Shown in pieces: positions 34,852 to 43,817 of a stretch of 64,000 nucleotides of DNA (the stretch's first letter is position 1; each line of letters starts with the position of its first letter). The notes under the pieces were generated by a model. It saw only the letters and a program-made list of their open reading frames with translations, was not told where the DNA came from and ran no database searches. This DNA comes from JAYQKL01 sp049890195 (GTDB lineage Bacteria; Pseudomonadota; Alphaproteobacteria; RS24): positions 256,365 to 320,364 of the forward strand of contig JBMHBY010000005.1 in the NCBI GenBank assembly GCA_049890195.1. Direction: 5' to 3'. Position numbers and translations under genes: made by a program.

Positions 34852-37023
34852 ATGATTTACCGTTCACTCTTACCCGGTTTGGCTCTCATATGCGCCCTCA
34901 GCCTGTTCATGGTGGTGCCGGTCGGCGCCCAGACCGACGATCAGGCCGCGATAGAAGCCGACCGGCTTGATTTTGACGAAGCCCAGGACATGCTGCGGGC
35001 GAGCGGCAATGTGAAAATCGTCTATCAAGGCAACACATTACAGGCAGACCGCGTCGAATGGGAGCAAAAGGCCGACATCATGACAGCCATCGGAAATGTT
35101 GTCCTGGTGGATGCCGAAGGAACCGTCAGCAATATTGACAAGGCCGTGATCAGTGACCGGATGCGCGAAGCAGTCATGGAAAGATTACGGGTCCTTTTGG
35201 CGGACAAATCCCGCCTGACCGGAGCCGACGCCAAAAGAACAGGCGGCACCATTACGGTCCTCAACAAAGCCCGCTACACAGCTTGTGAACCTTGCCGGGA
35301 AAACCCCGATAAACAGCCGACATGGCAATTGAAAACAGCCCGTACAATCAATGATGAAAGCAGCGAGACAATTTATCATGAAGACCTCAGGCTGGAACTT
35401 GGGGGTGTGCCCGTGCTGTATCTGCCCTACATGTCGCATCCGGGCCCGAAAGTTAAAAAAAGAAGCGGTTTCTTGACGCCCAGTTTCAGCGTTTCCTCGG
35501 ACATGGGCAGCGATGCCAGCATCCCTTATTTCTTCAATCTTGCACCGCACTATGATTTGACCGTGACCCCACGGATCACCTCCAAGGCAGGCAACATGCT
35601 CAAACTCGGCTTCCGCCATCTGACGCAAAAAGGGGTGTATTCGGTCGATTTGAACGGCCTTTGGGTCGACAAAAAAGACAATAAGGACAATGACCGTAGC
35701 TTCAGGGGCAACATCTCCGCCAGGGGTGAATTTGACCTGAGGGAAAACTGGTCCTACGGTTTTCAACTTGAACGCCAAACTGACGAAACCTTCCTGCGAC
35801 GCTATAATTTGTCCGACCAGAATTATCTTGAGAGCTTTGCCTATCTGCAAAACCTTGAGGACAAAACCTATTTTGATGCCCGGATAAAGGAATATGACAC
35901 CACGCTGGCTTCGGTGAACGCCGACACCCTGCCGGCCCTTTTGCCCGCCCTGACCTATGACCGCATCTTCGACCAACGCGTCATGGGGGGCACCCTCTCC
36001 CTCAAGGCCAATGTGATGGGCTTGACCCGCGAAATTGGCACTGACGTGTCACGGGCCGTCGTTTCGGGAAGATGGGAAAAAGGCTTTGTCAGTGAAGGTG
36101 GTCATCTTATGACGACTTTTGCAGAGATCCGCGCTGATGCCTATCAGGCGAAAAAACACCTGAATGTGAACACAAACGAGCCTTATGACGACAATATCCA
36201 GACCAGGGGGATTGGCTATGTCGGGGCCAAATGGAGCTATCCATTGGTCAGATTTGACGAGACTGTGACCCAGACGATAGAGCCAATCGCTCAAATCATC
36301 ATCTCGCCAAACAAGAAAAACGATCCGAGCATCCCCAATGAAGACAGTCTCAGCATTGATTTTGACAACACCAACCTGTTCGAGATTTCAAGATATGCAG
36401 GACTTGATCTTGTCGAAAGCGGCACACGCGCAGATTTTGGATTGCGCTATTCAGCCCAGTTCAAGAGCGGACGCCAGGCCAGCCTGTTCATCGGTCAATC
36501 CTTGCGGCGGCGCAAAAATGAGCTGATTGGCCGCTCCACCGGACTGGAGGACCGAGAGTCCGACTATGTCATGGAATTCACGGCAGACCCGATGGACAAC
36601 ATCAGCTTTTCCAGCCGCATGCGGCTGGACAAGGAGAACCTCGAAATTGTGCGCTCAGAGTCCGACTTGGCGGCAAGCTTCGGCTCCGCCAGTGTGAATG
36701 TCGGTTACGTTTTTCTCGACCGGCGCATCTCCAGCGACAATCAGGAGCGTGAGGAGGCACGTGCAAGCATGGGATACAAAATATCCGGAAACTGGAGTAT
36801 GGATGCCTCTATCCGTCAGGATATGGTAAGGGAAACGCGCCTGAACAGCGGTATTGGTTTATCCTACCGTGATGACTGCACATATATTCGCATCGGCTTC
36901 ACACAGGATAATGTCAGGGACAGAAATATCGGCCCATCCAACAACTTCAACATTTTGATAAACCTCAAAACGCTGGGCGGAATTGCAACCAGCTCAAAAG
37001 AGTTTCAAACCGCGAACAGGTAA
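34852..37023 (+). CDS. lptD: LPS-assembly protein LptD
   Basis: A 723-residue outer membrane beta-barrel that inserts LPS into the outer leaflet. A signal peptide (to about residue 25) is followed by an OstA-like jellyroll domain beginning IEADRLDFDEAQDMLRASGNV, then the long barrel with alternating beta strands. The mature protein has three cysteines: C145 and C148 (ACEPC) and C676 (RDDC), so disulfides between the N-terminal part and the barrel are possible, as in E. coli, but not with the same four-cysteine set. The ATG at 34852 lies one base after the lptG stop; a longer frame starts inside lptG and is rejected. Confidence 0.93.
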   Translation: MIYRSLLPGLALICALSLFMVVPVGAQTDDQAAIEADRLDFDEAQDMLRASGNVKIVYQGNTLQADRVEWEQKADIMTAIGNVVLVDAEGTVSNIDKAVISDRMREAVMERLRVLLADKSRLTGADAKRTGGTITVLNKARYTACEPCRENPDKQPTWQLKTARTINDESSETIYHEDLRLELGGVPVLYLPYMSHPGPKVKKRSGFLTPSFSVSSDMGSDASIPYFFNLAPHYDLTVTPRITSKAGNMLKLGFRHLTQKGVYSVDLNGLWVDKKDNKDNDRSFRGNISARGEFDLRENWSYGFQLERQTDETFLRRYNLSDQNYLESFAYLQNLEDKTYFDARIKEYDTTLASVNADTLPALLPALTYDRIFDQRVMGGTLSLKANVMGLTREIGTDVSRAVVSGRWEKGFVSEGGHLMTTFAEIRADAYQAKKHLNVNTNEPYDDNIQTRGIGYVGAKWSYPLVRFDETVTQTIEPIAQIIISPNKKNDPSIPNEDSLSIDFDNTNLFEISRYAGLDLVESGTRADFGLRYSAQFKSGRQASLFIGQSLRRRKNELIGRSTGLEDRESDYVMEFTADPMDNISFSSRMRLDKENLEIVRSESDLAASFGSASVNVGYVFLDRRISSDNQEREEARASMGYKISGNWSMDASIRQDMVRETRLNSGIGLSYRDDCTYIRIGFTQDNVRDRNIGPSNNFNILINLKTLGGIATSSKEFQTANR

Positions 37024-37096
37024 AAGAGGGGCAATCGAGACTATGAAACGCACTCAAGAGGGGGTATAAGGTGGAATGCATGAGGGTTTTGCATTT

Positions 37097-38341
37097 ATGA
37101 AGAAATCAAGATTGTTCCTTTTCATGGTTGTTGTGATGACCTTTGCCCGTTCCGGGTTGGCAGCAGCAAACACCGAAGTCGGCGGCATTGCTGCCATTGT
37201 CAATGATCAGGTCATCTCCGTTTATGATGTCAATCAACGGACTGAGCTTTTTCTTGTCACCTCCGGGATTGAAAAAACCCCTGAGACCATACAACAGTTG
37301 CGCGGACAAGTGCTGCGGTCACTGGTTGACGAAATGATGCAAATCCAGGCGGCAAAAGATGCTGAGATCAAAATCGACCAGAGTGAAATTGACGCCTCCA
37401 TCCAGCGTATAGCCAGAGATTTTGGTGGCGAAGTATCTGCAGTTGCAGAGTTTTTGCAGCAGAACAACATCAGCCTGAAAACGCTTGAGTCCCAAATTGC
37501 GGCGGAAATCGCCTGGTCTTATTTTGTCCAACAGCGTTTCAGCGGACGCATCAGAATAAGTCAGATAGAAATTGAGGAAGCCTACAACCGTGCTGTGGAA
37601 ACCATGAGCCAATCGCGCTTCAACTACAGTGAAATTCTGCTGCTGTCCGACAGCACAGACGATGAGGAGAAGACGATCAATCTGGCCTTTGAAATCGTCT
37701 CCCAATTACGTGGCGGTGCTGATTTTGGGGTTATGGCCCGCCAATTCAGCAACGCCACATCATCAGCGCAGGGAGGTCGCCTCGGATGGGTGACGGAAAC
37801 CCAACTGGAGGACAGTGTTGCAGAGGCCCTGCGCGGCATCAATGACGGTGAGATTTCCGAGCCGTTCAGAACCAACTCCGGGATTCAGATCATTCGCCGC
37901 GACGGTTTCCAGAAATCCGGCGGCATTGACAGCAACAGGAACCTTTATGACCTGCTGTTGATTTCTTTTGACAGCGAAAGCGAGACATTGGCCAAAAGCC
38001 TTCTCGACACAAGAGAGAATTTCAAAACCTGTAAACAAGCCGAGCAGGACGCCACACTGTACGGCTCGACCAAGACCCAGCGGACCGGCGCCCGACCGCT
38101 TGGTTCCTTTATGCCTGCGCTCAAAAGCATACTGGCGGACTTGGAGGCGGGTGAAATTTCACCATCCGTTCGCACCAAAGACTCCGTGGACTTGATTGTT
38201 GTATGCGACCGTAAGGACGACCAAGGCCGGGTGGTTACTCGGGATCAGGTTGAAAACAACATCTATCAGCAAAGAATGTCGATGATGTCGCGCCGGCACA
38301 TGCGCGAATTGCGGCGTGATGCTGTGGTGGAATATCGCTGA
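37097..38341 (+). CDS. surA: Periplasmic chaperone/peptidyl-prolyl isomerase SurA
   Basis: A 414-residue exported chaperone for outer membrane proteins such as LptD. After the signal peptide (MKKSRLFLFMVVVMTFARSG) comes the SurA N-terminal domain starting IAAIVNDQVISVYDVNQRT. One good PPIC rotamase domain is seen at about 170-275 (FNYSEILLL through GIQIIRRDGF, with GGRLGWV); a second, weaker one follows at about 285-380. ATG at 37097 gives a clean signal peptide and has GAGGG upstream; ATG at 37076 is an alternative. It lies 73 bases after lptD and 5 before ksgA; the pdxA gene often found after surA is absent. Confidence 0.93.
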   Translation: MKKSRLFLFMVVVMTFARSGLAAANTEVGGIAAIVNDQVISVYDVNQRTELFLVTSGIEKTPETIQQLRGQVLRSLVDEMMQIQAAKDAEIKIDQSEIDASIQRIARDFGGEVSAVAEFLQQNNISLKTLESQIAAEIAWSYFVQQRFSGRIRISQIEIEEAYNRAVETMSQSRFNYSEILLLSDSTDDEEKTINLAFEIVSQLRGGADFGVMARQFSNATSSAQGGRLGWVTETQLEDSVAEALRGINDGEISEPFRTNSGIQIIRRDGFQKSGGIDSNRNLYDLLLISFDSESETLAKSLLDTRENFKTCKQAEQDATLYGSTKTQRTGARPLGSFMPALKSILADLEAGEISPSVRTKDSVDLIVVCDRKDDQGRVVTRDQVENNIYQQRMSMMSRRHMRELRRDAVVEYR

Positions 38342-38346
38342 TTTCC

Positions 38347-39177
38347 ATGTCGGGTGATCATGACCCGTTGCCCCCGCTCAGGGACGTCATCAACCGATAC
38401 GACCTTTGGGCCGACAAAAGTCTCGGACAGAACTTCATTCTGGATTTAAATGTCACACGACGGATCGCGCGCGCTGCAAACCTGTCCGGGGACACCCATG
38501 TCATAGAGGTTGGCCCGGGTCCGGGCGGTCTGACACGAGCTTTGCTGATGGAAGGCGCCGGAAAAGTGACCGTCATAGAGATGGACAGGCGGTTCGAAGC
38601 CCCGTTGCAGGAAATTGCTGACGCCTACCCCGGAAGGCTTGAGATTATATTCGGCAATGCTTTGGAAATCGCCCCCGCAGACATCACATCCGCCCCATAT
38701 CACATCGTATCCAACCTGCCATATAATCTTGCCACCCCTTTGCTGGTCAACTGGCTCAAGCAGGACCCGCCCGGATGGGAACGCCTGACCCTGATGTTTC
38801 AAAAGGAGGTTGGTGAGCGGATCATCGCACCCCCGGGTGACAAACATTACGGCCGGCTGGGCGTGCTGGCCAACTGGCGGGCGCAAACCAGCCTGCTGTT
38901 TGATGTGGCACCCAGCGTGTTTGTCCCGCCACCAAAAGTCACATCAGCCATTGTCCAGCTGGAGCCACGCGCACACCCCTTGGTCGATGTCGATATTGAC
39001 AAACTGGAAGCCGTCACCCAGGCCGCCTTCGGGCAGAGACGGAAAATGCTTCGCGCCAGCCTGAAGCAACTGACCCCGAACCCGTCTGAGTGGCTGGAAA
39101 GCACCGGCATTGACGGCACATGCAGGGCGGAAAATCTGTCCATAGAGGAACTCTGCGCCTTGGCCAAAAAATTATGA
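38347..39177 (+). CDS. ksgA: 16S rRNA dimethyladenosine transferase KsgA/RsmA
   Basis: A 276-residue methyltransferase that dimethylates two adjacent adenines near the 3' end of 16S rRNA during late 30S assembly. Motifs: KSLGQNFILD at the N-terminus, the SAM loop EVGPGPGGLTRAL, the acidic VIEMDRR and the catalytic SNLPYNLATPLL. It is the last gene of the lptF operon and converges on nhaA with an 8-base gap. Confidence 0.96.
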   Translation: MSGDHDPLPPLRDVINRYDLWADKSLGQNFILDLNVTRRIARAANLSGDTHVIEVGPGPGGLTRALLMEGAGKVTVIEMDRRFEAPLQEIADAYPGRLEIIFGNALEIAPADITSAPYHIVSNLPYNLATPLLVNWLKQDPPGWERLTLMFQKEVGERIIAPPGDKHYGRLGVLANWRAQTSLLFDVAPSVFVPPPKVTSAIVQLEPRAHPLVDVDIDKLEAVTQAAFGQRRKMLRASLKQLTPNPSEWLESTGIDGTCRAENLSIEELCALAKKL

Positions 39178-39185
39178 TTTTGGTC

Positions 39186-40352
39186 TCATGATGATTTACC
39201 GCGCAGTATCAAATACCCAAACAGACCAGACAGCAGCGACCCAACCAACACACCGAGACGAACGGCGGTCTGATGTGCGACATCTTCAAATGCCAAAGTG
39301 CCGATGAACAGGCTCATGGTGAACCCAATGCCTGTAATCAGGGACATGCCGTAATATTGACGCCAGCTGACACCTGCAGGCAATTGGCAGAGCCTTAAGG
39401 CTACGCCGAGCATTGTCATGCCCATGACGCCAATTTGCTTGCCAAAAAAGAGACCTGCGGCAATCCCCAGAGTGATGGGTTGCATCAAAACCTCCACTGA
39501 CAAACCCTGCAAAGGCACGCCAGCATTGGCAAAAGCGAACACCGGCAAAATCATGTAGGCCACCCAAGGGTGTAAGTCATGTTCCAGACGCAGCAGCGGC
39601 GCCTCCCCATGCCTGTCTTTTATTTTGAGGGGTATGAAAAACGCCAGAATGACGCCGGCCAGCGTAGCATGTACCCCTGATTTCAAAACGCAGGCCCACA
39701 AAACAATGCCGGTGACGATATAGGGTGCCAGGCTGGTGACACCCCGCCGGTTCAGCATGCCCAGAACGGCGATGGCGACGACACCAATCGCCAATGAAAA
39801 CATCGACAAATCTTGAGTGTAAAACAGGGCGATAATGACAATCGCCGCCAAATCATCAATGATTGCAATCGCCACCAGACTGATTTTCAAGGTCTCCGGA
39901 ACCCGATTCCCAAGCAGAGTCATCACACCAAGGGCAAAAGCGATGTCGGTGGCCGCAGGAATCGCCCAGCCCCGCAGGGACACCGCATCCCCCCAGTTGA
40001 GATGGCTGAAGACCAAGGCCGGGACAACCAGCCCCCCCAGAGCAGCAAAGGCGGGCAAGCTGACCTGTTCACGTGTTGACAATTGCCCCTCAAGAATTTC
40101 ACGCTTAATCTCCAACCCCACCAGCAAAAAGAAAACAGCCATCAGCCCGTCATTGATCCAGAGCAGCAAAGGTTTGTTGATGAGAAACTCACCGATTTGA
40201 ATGACGACGGGGGTCGTCAACAAGGCGTCATAGAGAGGCCGGAGCGGGGAGTTTTCCATGATCAAGGCAAGCAGGGCAGTCATCGCCAGCAGGACACCCG
40301 CGGCGGCCTCTAATTTAAAAAATTCACGAAGCATGGTCAGTGGCGTGGTCAT
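39186..40352 (-). CDS. nhaA: Na+/H+ antiporter NhaA
   Basis: A protein of about 388 residues with some twelve membrane segments that exchanges sodium or lithium for protons. The ion-binding double aspartate is in AIIDDLAAI and the pH-sensor side is seen in the LLVGLEIKREILEGQL segment; PAATDIAFALGVMTLLG is also diagnostic. The start is uncertain: ATG at 40352 is chosen, with TTG at 40364 and ATG at 40334 possible. It sits between ksgA and gmk, which are normally neighbours in this conserved block, so it looks inserted. Sodium handling would suit a marine or saline habitat, but that is inference. Confidence 0.95.
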   Translation of the reverse strand: MTTPLTMLREFFKLEAAAGVLLAMTALLALIMENSPLRPLYDALLTTPVVIQIGEFLINKPLLLWINDGLMAVFFLLVGLEIKREILEGQLSTREQVSLPAFAALGGLVVPALVFSHLNWGDAVSLRGWAIPAATDIAFALGVMTLLGNRVPETLKISLVAIAIIDDLAAIVIIALFYTQDLSMFSLAIGVVAIAVLGMLNRRGVTSLAPYIVTGIVLWACVLKSGVHATLAGVILAFFIPLKIKDRHGEAPLLRLEHDLHPWVAYMILPVFAFANAGVPLQGLSVEVLMQPITLGIAAGLFFGKQIGVMGMTMLGVALRLCQLPAGVSWRQYYGMSLITGIGFTMSLFIGTLAFEDVAHQTAVRLGVLVGSLLSGLFGYLILRGKSS

Positions 40353-40434
40353 CAGTATGGTCAAAGCCCTTTATTCTTGCTTGACTGTCTGAATTAGGGT
40401 GGAGGCTGATTAAAGGCAAACAGAATTTATAAAC

Positions 40435-41070
40435 TTAAAGACTTGCGCGCAGCTGTTTCACAAAATCCGACAATCCCGTCTGGCGGGCACGCTTGAGCCG
40501 TTCAGCGCGCAAAATGCTCTGCACCTGCACGACGCTTTCCGCAAGGTCGTGATTGACGATGATATAATCATATTCGGCGTAATGGCTGATTTCGTCTGAA
40601 GCCTTGCTCATCCGCATGGCGACCGTTTCGGCTGAGTCCTGCGCCCGGTTGGTCAGCCTCTCCTGCAAGGCGGCGGCAGAAGGGGGCAGCACAAACACCC
40701 GGACCAAATCATCCGCTGCGGCCTCCTGCAACTGCTGGGTCCCCTGCCAGTCAATATCGAACAGGACATCCCGGCCCTGCATCAGACTGTCTTCGACGGG
40801 ATCGCGCGGCGTGCCGTAATAATTTCCGAAAACCTTGGCGTATTCCAGCAGGCGCCCTTCATTCTGCATAATGCCGAAGGCTTCAGTGCTGACAAAATGG
40901 TAGTCAATGCCGTCCGTTTCACTGTCGCGTGGTGCCCGTGTGGTGGCGGAGACGGACATGGTCAGCATATCATCCTGCTCAAGCAGACGGCGGCTGATGG
41001 TCGTCTTACCGGCCCCTGACGGCGACGACAAGACCAGCATCAGGCCTCTGCGTTGAATATCGTTTGACAT
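40435..41070 (-). CDS. gmk: Guanylate kinase
   Basis: A 211-residue enzyme that phosphorylates GMP to GDP. It has the P-loop SSPSGAGKTTIS, the GMP-binding SVSATTRAPRDSETDGIDYHFVS region and the DIDWQGTQQL segment. Length is normal. In most Alphaproteobacteria a yicC gene lies just upstream, between mltG and gmk; here only 59 bases separate them. Confidence 0.96.
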   Translation of the reverse strand: MSNDIQRRGLMLVLSSPSGAGKTTISRRLLEQDDMLTMSVSATTRAPRDSETDGIDYHFVSTEAFGIMQNEGRLLEYAKVFGNYYGTPRDPVEDSLMQGRDVLFDIDWQGTQQLQEAAADDLVRVFVLPPSAAALQERLTNRAQDSAETVAMRMSKASDEISHYAEYDYIIVNHDLAESVVQVQSILRAERLKRARQTGLSDFVKQLRASL

Positions 41071-41129
41071 GCCTTCCTCGGAAATAATTTCGGTCAGTAT
41101 ACCTTATTCGTCGCCAGCGCAAACCGTTG

Positions 41130-42149
41130 TTAGTTGCGGTTTTGCTGTGCCCTGATCTGCCGCCAGACCCGGACATTCGCCTCATGTTCAGACAATGTTT
41201 CGGCAAAGGCGTGGCCGCCGGTTCCATCAGCGACAAAATAGTAATAAGGCGATGTGACAGGTGTCAGAACCGCCTGAATGGCAGCACGCCCCGGATTGGA
41301 GATGGGCGTCGGCGGCAAACCGTTGATTTGGTATGTGTTGTAGTCGGTCTTTTGCCGGATTTCGCTTCTGCGGATGGGTCGGTTCAATGACCCCGCGCCG
41401 CCGACCAGTCCGTAAATGATGGTCGGATCGGATTGCAGCCGCATATTTTTGGCAAGCCGGTTGAGGAAGACCGATGCAACCAAGCCGTATTCATCGGCCT
41501 GTCCGGTTTCCTTCTGCACAATCGACGCCAAAATGACAGCCGCCTTCATGTCTGGGACATCAGCATGCACATTGCGACTGCCCCAAAGTTGGCCGAGCAG
41601 ATCCTTTTGTGCGTTTTGCATCAGTCGAATGAGGTCCGAGCGGCTTGTGCCGCGCCTCACCTTGTAGGTTTCAGGCAACAGACTGCCTTCCGCCGGCACC
41701 TCCGCAACCGAGCCCGTGAGGACGGGGTTATCCTGCAGGCGGTCAATGATCTGCCGGCTGGTCAAGCCTTCAGGGATTGTCACCGCATGCAAATACGTCC
41801 TGCCGGACACCAATACCTGCATCAGCCGGTAGGAGGATACATTGGCCGGGATTTCATATTCCCCGGCCTGCAGGTTTCTTGACTGCCCCAACAACCTGAC
41901 ACCGGCCCTGAACAGGGCAGGATGATGGATCATGCCCTGCTCTGAAAGCGAACGAGAGATGCGCGGCAGGGACGCCCCCTGCGGCAGAATTATTCTGACA
42001 CTCTGTTGTGACGGGCCGGGCAGAACAAAAACAAGAGCCAGCACGCTTGCGGCAAGAAAAGCTGCCAACACCATGGCAGCCGAGACGAAATGAAAGAGTT
42101 TCACAGGACGTTTGCCGTCAGCCGGGGCCGTACGACGCTCTGTGGTCAC
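41130..42149 (-). CDS. mltG: Endolytic murein transglycosylase MltG
   Basis: A 339-residue inner-membrane lytic transglycosylase (YceG family) that cuts nascent glycan strands and is thought to set their length. A short cytoplasmic N-terminus, one membrane segment (about 20-43) and a LysM-like subdomain (VRIILPQGASLPRISRSL) precede the catalytic domain, whose glutamate is in SIVQKETG; LQSDPTIIYGL and YNTYQINGLPPTPISNPG follow. The start is GTG at 42149, overlapping the fabF stop by four bases (GTGA), so it is coupled to fatty acid synthesis genes. Confidence 0.95.
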   Translation of the reverse strand: MTTERRTAPADGKRPVKLFHFVSAAMVLAAFLAASVLALVFVLPGPSQQSVRIILPQGASLPRISRSLSEQGMIHHPALFRAGVRLLGQSRNLQAGEYEIPANVSSYRLMQVLVSGRTYLHAVTIPEGLTSRQIIDRLQDNPVLTGSVAEVPAEGSLLPETYKVRRGTSRSDLIRLMQNAQKDLLGQLWGSRNVHADVPDMKAAVILASIVQKETGQADEYGLVASVFLNRLAKNMRLQSDPTIIYGLVGGAGSLNRPIRRSEIRQKTDYNTYQINGLPPTPISNPGRAAIQAVLTPVTSPYYYFVADGTGGHAFAETLSEHEANVRVWRQIRAQQNRN

Positions 42150-43399
42150 GACACCGCCTTGAAAATCAATGAGGCATTGGTTCCGCCAAAACCAAATGAA
42201 TTTGACAGAACCGCATTGACCTTGGCCTCTTTGGCTTGCTGCGGCACCAGATCAATGGATGTCTCCATTGAGGGATTTTCCAGATTGATCGTGGGTGGGA
42301 CAATGCCTTCATTCAGGGCATAAATGCTGAAAATGGCTTCGACCGCCCCGGCAGCACCCAGCAAATGCCCGATGGCGGATTTGGTGGATGACATTTTCAG
42401 CTTGTCAGCCGCACCACCGAAAAGCTGCTCAACAGCCCGCAGTTCAATCTCATCCCCAACGGGCGTGGATGTGCCATGTGCATTGACATAACCGATATCT
42501 TCTGGAGACAGGCCGGAATGTTTCAAGGCTGTCTGCATGGCCCGATATCCGCCATTGCCGTCCTCAGCCGGCGAGGTGATGTGATAAGCGTCACCGGACA
42601 TGCCATAGCCGACAATTTCGGCATATATGTTCGCGCCACGGGCCTTGGCATGCTCATATTCCTCAAGCACCACAACTCCGGCGCCCTCCCCCATCACAAA
42701 GCCGTCCCGGTCACGGTCATAGGGGCGCGACGCCTTCTCGGGGGTCTCATTATATTCCGTGGACAGGGCGCGGCAGGCGGCGAACCCCGCCATGCCCAAT
42801 CTGCAGATTGCCGCCTCCGCACCACCGGCGATCATGACATCAGCATCGCCGAACATGATGATCCTGGACGCATCACCGATGGCATGCGCACCGGTTGAGC
42901 AGGCTGTGACAACCGAATGATTTGGGCCTTTAAATCCGTGGCGGATCGAGACCTGACCACTGATCAGGTTGATCAAGGCACCGGGAATGAAAAACGGGCC
43001 GATTTTGCGCGGGCCGCGCTCCGCCAAAGTAAGGGCGTTTTGTTCAATGCTGTTGAGGCCGCCAATGCCGGAGCCGATCATGACCCCGGTGCGGCAGAGT
43101 TGCTCATCCGTTTCGGGGGCATATCCGGAATCGGCAATCGCCATGTCAGCAGCGGCGATGCCAAAAATGATGAAATCATCAACGCGCTTTTGCTCTTTCG
43201 GCTCCAGCCAGTCATCGGCGTTGAAGCCAAGCGCATCAGCGTTAATTTCGCAGGCAATACGGCAAGGCAAATCCGACGCATCAAATTTTGAGATTTTGGA
43301 TGCGCCGGATTGACCGGAAATTATATTGTCCCATGATTTCTTGGCATTCGCTCCCAACGGGGTGATGCCGCCAATGCCTGTGACAACGACTCTTCTCAT
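42146..43399 (-). CDS. fabF: 3-oxoacyl-ACP synthase II
   Basis: A 417-residue condensing enzyme for chain elongation in fatty acid synthesis. The Cys-His-His triad is in VTACSTGAHAIGDA, NAHGTSTPVGD and KSAIGHLLGAAGAVE. The start is placed at ATG 43399, giving the standard MRRVVVTGIGG; an in-frame GTG lies four codons upstream. It follows acpP by 59 bases, in the normal acpP-fabF order. Confidence 0.97.
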   Translation of the reverse strand: MRRVVVTGIGGITPLGANAKKSWDNIISGQSGASKISKFDASDLPCRIACEINADALGFNADDWLEPKEQKRVDDFIIFGIAAADMAIADSGYAPETDEQLCRTGVMIGSGIGGLNSIEQNALTLAERGPRKIGPFFIPGALINLISGQVSIRHGFKGPNHSVVTACSTGAHAIGDASRIIMFGDADVMIAGGAEAAICRLGMAGFAACRALSTEYNETPEKASRPYDRDRDGFVMGEGAGVVVLEEYEHAKARGANIYAEIVGYGMSGDAYHITSPAEDGNGGYRAMQTALKHSGLSPEDIGYVNAHGTSTPVGDEIELRAVEQLFGGAADKLKMSSTKSAIGHLLGAAGAVEAIFSIYALNEGIVPPTINLENPSMETSIDLVPQQAKEAKVNAVLSNSFGFGGTNASLIFKAVS

Positions 43400-43458
43400 T
43401 TTCTCACTCAAACGTTTCCGATCAGGAAATGGCCAAGCCTGAAAAGAGGCCCGCCAGA

Positions 43459-43692
43459 TTAAGAAGCGTTGGTAATATAGGAAATCGCGTCTGCAACCGT
43501 CAGAATACCTTCGGCAGCATCGTCGGGAATTTCGATGTCGAACTCTTCTTCAAAAGCCATGACAAGCTCTACGGTATCAAGGCTGTCTGCACCAAGATCA
43601 TCAATAAAGCTGGCGCTGTCCGTCACTTTGTCTGCTTCAACATTGAGCTCTTCAACAACGATTTTCTTAACGCGTTCTGCAATATCACTCAT
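43459..43692 (-). CDS. acpP: Acyl carrier protein
   Basis: A 77-residue acidic carrier with the phosphopantetheine serine in GADSLDTVELVM. It starts with MSDIAERVKKIVVEEL, as most ACPs do. ATG at 43692 is preferred, with CAGGG nine bases upstream; the frame extends ten codons further with no family match. It lies between fabG and fabF. The 125 bases upstream are AT-rich and may hold an extra promoter, as ACP is usually made in excess of its neighbours. Confidence 0.97.
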   Translation of the reverse strand: MSDIAERVKKIVVEELNVEADKVTDSASFIDDLGADSLDTVELVMAFEEEFDIEIPDDAAEGILTVADAISYITNAS

Positions 43693-43817
43693 CTTCATAT
43701 CCCTGTTAATGTGTATGGCCAATTTACCATAAAAGAATAGTTAAAACCAAATAGGTTGGGGCTAAATATCAAAATTCGCCATGGTTGTCTAGTTTTTGCT
43801 TTTACCGGACGCCAGGA

